Shown here: positions 14,609 through 17,548 of the stretch, one piece after another
How positions within the stretch are numbered: the stretch's first letter is position 1
How the letters are laid out: each line of letters begins with the position of its first letter
NCBI GenBank assembly: GCA_964628455.1
Contig: CAZVPD010000073.1
Location: 1 to 17,548 of the forward strand
Direction: 5' to 3'
Length of the DNA: 17,548 nucleotides
Source: JAQVWU01 sp964628455
Lineage (GTDB): Bacteria; Bacillota; Clostridia; Oscillospirales; CAG-272
Program-made: the position numbers and the translations under genes
Notes under the pieces: generated by a model
Told to the model about the DNA's origin: nothing
The model's input: only the letters and a program-made list of their open reading frames with translations
The model's database searches: none

Positions 14609-14899
14609 CCGCTTTGCTGCGCCGAAGCCAAACAGCTTATTATAAACGGGACCTAAAGGGGGCTGCACAAAACAGATTTTTGACCGGCACTCTTCAAGCG
14701 GAGCACAGCAGTAAAGACCACACCGTAGGATAAACCTTCCGTGCGGTCTCTGCTTTATCCAAGCCTTAAAAATGTATCAGGCGGGCCGCTCATGAATTCA
14801 ATCCTGCGGCAGAATATTCCGTCTGATGCCGATTTTTTGACTGACGTTCATTTAAGTAAGATCGTATCTGACATCAAGAGCAGAACAGGCGGTTTCTTA
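14609..14899. other. Intergenic region between convergent pckG and amt
   Basis: No gene is supported in these 291 bases. They contain one long imperfect hairpin: arms at 14716-14729 and 14735-14748, extended by AGCAG/CTGCT at 14707-14711 and 14750-14754. On the minus strand its central eight pairs are complete if one G-U is allowed. It is not followed by a proper T tract, so its role as the amt terminator is doubtful. No other terminator for amt is visible, and I see no insertion-sequence ends. Confidence 0.5.
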
Positions 14900-16654
14900 T
14901 TATTCCACATCCTGGAGCGCGTCATAACCTTCTTCGCCGGTTCTGATCTTTATGACATTTTCAACGTCATATATGAAGATTTTACCATCGCCGACATTAC
15001 CCGTATACAGTGCTTTCTTAACCGTGTTGACCACGGTTTCCACGGGTATCTTGCAAACAACGATATCGACCTGAACCTTCGGAAGCAGCCTTGTTTTTAC
15101 CGGTAAACCGCGGTAATATTCCGTATGACCTTTTTGCATTCCATAGCCAAGTATATTGGTGACTGTCAGGCCGGTGATACCGATATTATCCAGGTTGGCC
15201 TCAAGTTGTGTGAACTTATCCTGATTCGTAATAATGGTGACTTTTGTCATCTTTGTTCCCGGACGTGCTTTATTCACGACAGGGATTGCAGCATCGGGAG
15301 ATACCTTGCCCTGAGCCGGCTGCGGTGCTTCGGTATAAACTGCCGACACCGCTTTGCCATCACGGTCGATACTTGCATCTATAATGGAAGATATGATAGC
15401 AAAATCGGGATAAGCGGAGTTTCCGTGTTCACCGGAATCAAGACCCTGAATTTCCTCCTCAAGACTTACACGCATACCCATCGTTTTCTTAAGAACAAAC
15501 CACACAAGAGCAGATGAAGCAAATACAAAAGCGCCGACCGAAAGAATACCGATCATTTCTTTTCCCAGCAACGACAGACCGCCGCCGAAGAATAAGCCGT
15601 TGACTTCGGATAAGCCGGTTACGCCTTCCTCAGCGAAAAGCCCCACGCATATTGTACCGAAAGTACCGCAAACCAAATGTACGGAGGTAGCACCGACAGG
15701 GTCATCGATCTTTGCCTTATCGAATAAGAGTACGGCAAAAACAACGATAACACCTGCTGCAGCACCAATGATCAGTGAACTTGCAACGCTGACATAAGCA
15801 CAGCTGCCGGTGATGCCTACAAGACCTGCCAGACATCCGTTGATGGTCATGCCGAGATCCGGTTTACCGATGAAGAGCCATGCCGTGACAGTCGATGTGA
15901 GTACAGCTGCAATAGCGGCTGTATTCGTGGTTACCAGGATATGGACCACATCAGCCGGATTCCGGAAGCTCATTGTAGAACCGGGATTGAAGCCGAACCA
16001 TCCCAACCACAATATGAAGAGACCGATCACCGCCAGTGACATGCTGTGGCCCGGGATCGCTTTCGGCTTTCCATGTTTATCGTACTTCCCGAAGCGAGGT
16101 CCGAGTATCATGGCACCGGCCAAAGCTGCCCAGCCGCCGACCGAGTGAACGACCGTATCACCCGCAAAATCAAGGAAACCCAAATCGGAAAGCCAGCCGC
16201 CGCCCCATATCCAGTGACCGACGACCGGATAAATAAAAAGAGTCAGAACGAATGAGAAAACGATAAAAGATACATATTTAATACGTTCCGCAACTGCACC
16301 CGATACAATGGTTGCCGCCGTACCGCAGAAAACCAGCTGAAAAAAGAATTTCCCCCAGAACGGGACATTCGATGTCAAAGTATCCTTATAGAAGCCGAGA
16401 TTGGTATTGTCTAAAATAAAAAGATTCTGCGTACCGACAAACGGATTGTCTCCGCCGAACATGAGTCCCCATCCAAGCAGCAAAAAGCCGAGTGAGGAAA
16501 CTGCAAAAACAATGAAGTTCTTCGACAGGATATTAACCGCATTTTTCGATCTGGCCATACCCGATTCGACCGCTGCGAAACCGAGGTTCATAAAGAACAC
16601 GAGTATGGATGCGAGCACGACCCAAAAGGTGTCAACTATCATCGCGATGTCCAT
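14900..16654 (-). CDS. amt: Ammonium transporter with fused C-terminal PII (GlnB-like) domain
   Basis: Residues 1-395 are a complete Amt channel with about eleven membrane helices. Seen are FFFQLVFCGTAATIVSGAVAERI (103-125, outer Phe gate), DFAGDTVVH (162-170, with D162 and pore histidine H170), WFGFNPGS (219-226) and SVHLVCG (324-330, second pore histidine H326). RVSLEEEIQGLDSGEHG (395-411) is the conserved cytosolic tail. A linker of about 55 residues leads to a PII domain (about 469-580): T-loop ILGYGMQKGHTEYYRG (501-516) and B-loop TGNVGDGKIFIYDV (551-564), ending IRTGEEG. Free PII proteins plug Amt channels according to ATP/ADP and 2-oxoglutarate, so this PII is probably a tethered gate. 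The Tyr uridylylated in enterobacterial GlnB (RGAEY) is not conserved (RGLPVK). The start at 16654 has AGGGGG upstream. Base composition is lower in GC than in pckG. Confidence 0.95.
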   Translation of the reverse strand: MDIAMIVDTFWVVLASILVFFMNLGFAAVESGMARSKNAVNILSKNFIVFAVSSLGFLLLGWGLMFGGDNPFVGTQNLFILDNTNLGFYKDTLTSNVPFWGKFFFQLVFCGTAATIVSGAVAERIKYVSFIVFSFVLTLFIYPVVGHWIWGGGWLSDLGFLDFAGDTVVHSVGGWAALAGAMILGPRFGKYDKHGKPKAIPGHSMSLAVIGLFILWLGWFGFNPGSTMSFRNPADVVHILVTTNTAAIAAVLTSTVTAWLFIGKPDLGMTINGCLAGLVGITGSCAYVSVASSLIIGAAAGVIVVFAVLLFDKAKIDDPVGATSVHLVCGTFGTICVGLFAEEGVTGLSEVNGLFFGGGLSLLGKEMIGILSVGAFVFASSALVWFVLKKTMGMRVSLEEEIQGLDSGEHGNSAYPDFAIISSIIDASIDRDGKAVSAVYTEAPQPAQGKVSPDAAIPVVNKARPGTKMTKVTIITNQDKFTQLEANLDNIGITGLTVTNILGYGMQKGHTEYYRGLPVKTRLLPKVQVDIVVCKIPVETVVNTVKKALYTGNVGDGKIFIYDVENVIKIRTGEEGYDALQDVE

Positions 16655-16687
16655 GAAATAATCCCCCTGAATAAATAATATTAAATA

Positions 16688-16731
16688 AAGGGCGTGTATT
16701 TTACCGAATCATCAGTAAAACACACGCCCTT
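16688..16731 (-). terminator. Terminator-like hairpin just upstream of amt
   Basis: Arms at 16715-16731 and 16688-16704 form a 17-bp stem on the minus strand (AAGGGCGTGTGTTTTAC, one G-U pair) with a 10-base loop. It is followed by TTTATTTAATATTATTT, a T-rich but interrupted tract. It sits 34 bases before the amt start codon. It may end an upstream RNA or act as an attenuator for amt. Confidence 0.7.
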
Positions 16732-16935
16732 GTGCGCAGAATATTTTATTTGAACCGGCAGCTTACGTCACGCTTTGCCCGTTATTCCTGCGATTTTTCT
16801 GCCGACACGCGAAACAGCGCATAAAGGACCCTGTTTCCGAAAAGATCCGGCATCTCTTTCGGCAAAATCTTAAGAGATATCTCCCGGAAAAGTATGAGGG
16901 CGCTGCCGGCTACAGCCAACAGCGCCCTTGCTATC
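16688..16935 (-). ncRNA. Candidate structured leader or small RNA upstream of amt (unrecognised)
   Basis: A good minus-strand promoter (16942-16970) should start transcription near 16935, about 280 nt before the amt ATG, and no credible gene lies between. The RNA would begin with a 14-bp hairpin with a UGUA loop (arms 16915-16928 and 16897-16910, two G-U pairs). It continues through a 7-bp hairpin (GAAACAG/CTGTTTC at 16811-16817 and 16831-16837) and other pairings around CCGG and ATCTC/GAGAT. It ends at the terminator-like hairpin at 16688-16731. That is the layout of a riboswitch/attenuator or a roughly 250-nt small RNA. I do not recognise a known riboswitch core. Confidence 0.5.
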
Positions 16936-16941
16936 GGATAA

Positions 16942-16970
16942 ATCATACCACAAACATTCATATTTGTCAA
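16942..16970 (-). promoter_or_regulatory. Sigma-A promoter upstream of amt leader
   Basis: On the minus strand TTGACA (16970-16965), a 17-bp spacer and TATGAT (16947-16942) give a near-perfect promoter. It lies 288 bases upstream of the amt start. It drives the structured leader and, on read-through, amt. Confidence 0.85.
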
Positions 16971-17073
16971 CAGGAAATCGAATTCTACCGGTCGATTTTA
17001 TTGACCAACCATGCCGATATTTTTCCGGGCTGAAAGTCCCTGAGACGAACCCTCAAAGTCCCGTGTTTTTTTA

Positions 17074-17421
17074 TTAGCCGGTGATCCCCGAACGTTCGAT
17101 GCCCTGTATCAGATATCTCTGCGCAAACAGGTATATGATAATCAGAGGTGTGAGTATCATGAGTCCGCAGGTGTTTCGTATCGCCGACTCATACATATTC
17201 TGACCGGCATACTGCGTATCAAGGGATTTCGGGATCCCCACAACATCGGGCATGAGCGTCGCGCCGGTCAGATCGACCGTGTGCGTGTCCGGCGCTTGAA
17301 AATACGCGCGCGCCAGCGCCTCGGGGCCGGCCAGCACAATGCGCCCGTCCGTCACTACGACGGCCTGCGCTTCGCTTTCCGTCATGGTCAAAATGTCGCC
17401 GTTTAAAAAAATGGTCGTCAT
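17074..17421 (-). CDS. Chimeric short ORF: amidohydrolase N-terminus joined to ABC sugar permease C-terminus
   Basis: This 115-residue open frame starts at 17421 after AGGGAG. Residues 1-58 (NGDILTM at 7-13, VVTDGRIVLAG at 22-32, VDLTGATLMP at 49-58) are the start of a YtcJ-like metal-dependent amidohydrolase. In that family LMP is followed by a G-F-I-D-x-H-S-H metal site. Here it is followed by DVVGIPKSLDTQYAGQNMYE, then one membrane helix (about 84-104) and RYLIQGIERSGITG. That is the extreme C-terminus of a binding-protein-dependent sugar permease (MalG-like). Neither half can function: the amidohydrolase has lost its metal site and barrel, and the permease has lost its EAA coupling loop. 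I infer a deletion or rearrangement remnant that happens to stay in frame. An assembly artefact is the main alternative. Confidence 0.7.
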   Translation of the reverse strand: MTTIFLNGDILTMTESEAQAVVVTDGRIVLAGPEALARAYFQAPDTHTVDLTGATLMPDVVGIPKSLDTQYAGQNMYESAIRNTCGLMILTPLIIIYLFAQRYLIQGIERSGITG

Positions 17422-17438
17422 GAGGCCGCTCCCTTCGC

Positions 17439-17475
17439 AAAAAACCGAGAAGCGAAAAACTGTCGCTTCCCGGTT
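17439..17475 (-). terminator. Intrinsic terminator of the gene entering from the right edge
   Basis: On the minus strand a 12-bp stem (17464-17475 with 17443-17454, one G-U pair, inner arm GAAGCG) has a 9-base loop and is followed by six T residues (A-run 17439-17444 on plus). It follows the stop of the partial gene at 17477 and precedes the chimeric ORF's Shine-Dalgarno site. Confidence 0.85.
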
Positions 17476-17476
17476 A

Positions 17477-17548
17477 TCATTCCACTTTGGCGCGCGAATA
17501 TCCTTTTTCGGCCGTGTCCGCGCGAATATCCATTTTTACAGAAGCTGG
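17477..17548 (-). CDS. C-terminal end of an unrecognised protein (partial)
   Basis: One minus-strand frame runs in from the right edge and stops at TGA 17477-17479. It leaves 23 residues ending MDIRADTAEKGYSRAKVE. The frame is supported mainly by its position directly before a strong terminator on the same strand. Two copies of a 13-bp direct repeat (17491-17503 and 17519-17531) fall inside it in different frames. I do not recognise the family from so short a tail. Confidence 0.5.
   Translation of the reverse strand, partial: PASVKMDIRADTAEKGYSRAKVE

Noticed and set aside
14640..14700. Possible insertion-sequence end (G-rich then GCTGCACAAAA)
   Set aside because: No matching inverted end, target duplication or transposase could be found in the window.
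14741..15106. 121-codon plus-strand open frame at the 3' end of amt
   Set aside because: Its second half is antisense to the well-conserved PII domain. The first half has no homology that I recognise and the start has no good ribosome site.
16753..16783. Resemblance of the minus strand to the GEMM (c-di-GMP-I) riboswitch core (GGGCAAA...GTGACGTAAGC...CCGG)
   Set aside because: The hairpin that must separate the two conserved segments is missing, and no matching 3' strand follows. The similarity is short and probably accidental.
16782..16970. 62-codon minus-strand open frame upstream of amt
   Set aside because: Its start codon lies in the -35 region of a near-consensus promoter on the same strand, it has no Shine-Dalgarno site and no recognisable homology, and its span is full of inverted repeats.

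Overview
The window looks like chromosome of an anaerobic member of the Bacillota, most likely class Clostridia. Supporting signs are Shine-Dalgarno sites of the GGAGG/GAGGTGAT type, near-consensus sigma-A promoters that all have 17-bp spacers, a Bacillus-style nupNOPQ-like purine nucleoside transporter, a tRNA-Thr with an encoded CCA end, and an ammonium transporter fused to a PII domain. I cannot name the order or genus. Most genes look vertical and housekeeping. The hand-counted GC of sampled lines is about 60% in the PEP carboxykinase gene and about 49% in the ammonium transporter gene.

Layout. Positions 1-1555 (+) hold the 3' end of guaB (IMP dehydrogenase), a stand-alone protein resembling the cobalamin-dependent methionine synthase activation domain, and a cyclophilin lipoprotein translationally coupled to it, closed by a strong terminator. 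Positions 1554-7252 (-) are a convergent purine-salvage block: xpt (xanthine phosphoribosyltransferase) from a good promoter, then a BMP-family lipoprotein, a double ATPase and two permeases. The last three genes overlap by 4 bases, and an internal terminator follows the lipoprotein gene. With guaB next door, 1-7.2 kb is largely about purine supply.

Positions 7329-9669 (+) carry a cysteine synthase with an operator-like palindrome inside its promoter, then a membrane-anchored phosphodiester-glycosidase-domain protein with a puzzling start codon. Positions 9653-11535 (+) carry a cytoplasmic alpha-L-rhamnosidase-like hydrolase. Its promoter is built into the preceding terminator, and it is followed by a 19-bp tandem repeat. 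Positions 11563-11782 (-) are a complete tRNA-Thr(CGU) unit with promoter and terminator. Positions 11813-14608 (+) carry rsmA (16S rRNA dimethyltransferase) and GTP-type PEP carboxykinase.

The last 2.9 kb is on the minus strand: an Amt-PII fusion preceded by a roughly 280-nt non-coding, hairpin-rich leader, then a short in-frame chimera of an amidohydrolase N-terminus and an ABC sugar permease C-terminus, then the 3' end of an unrecognised gene. The amt leader and the chimera are the most unusual items. No mobile element, CRISPR array or phage gene is recognisable.
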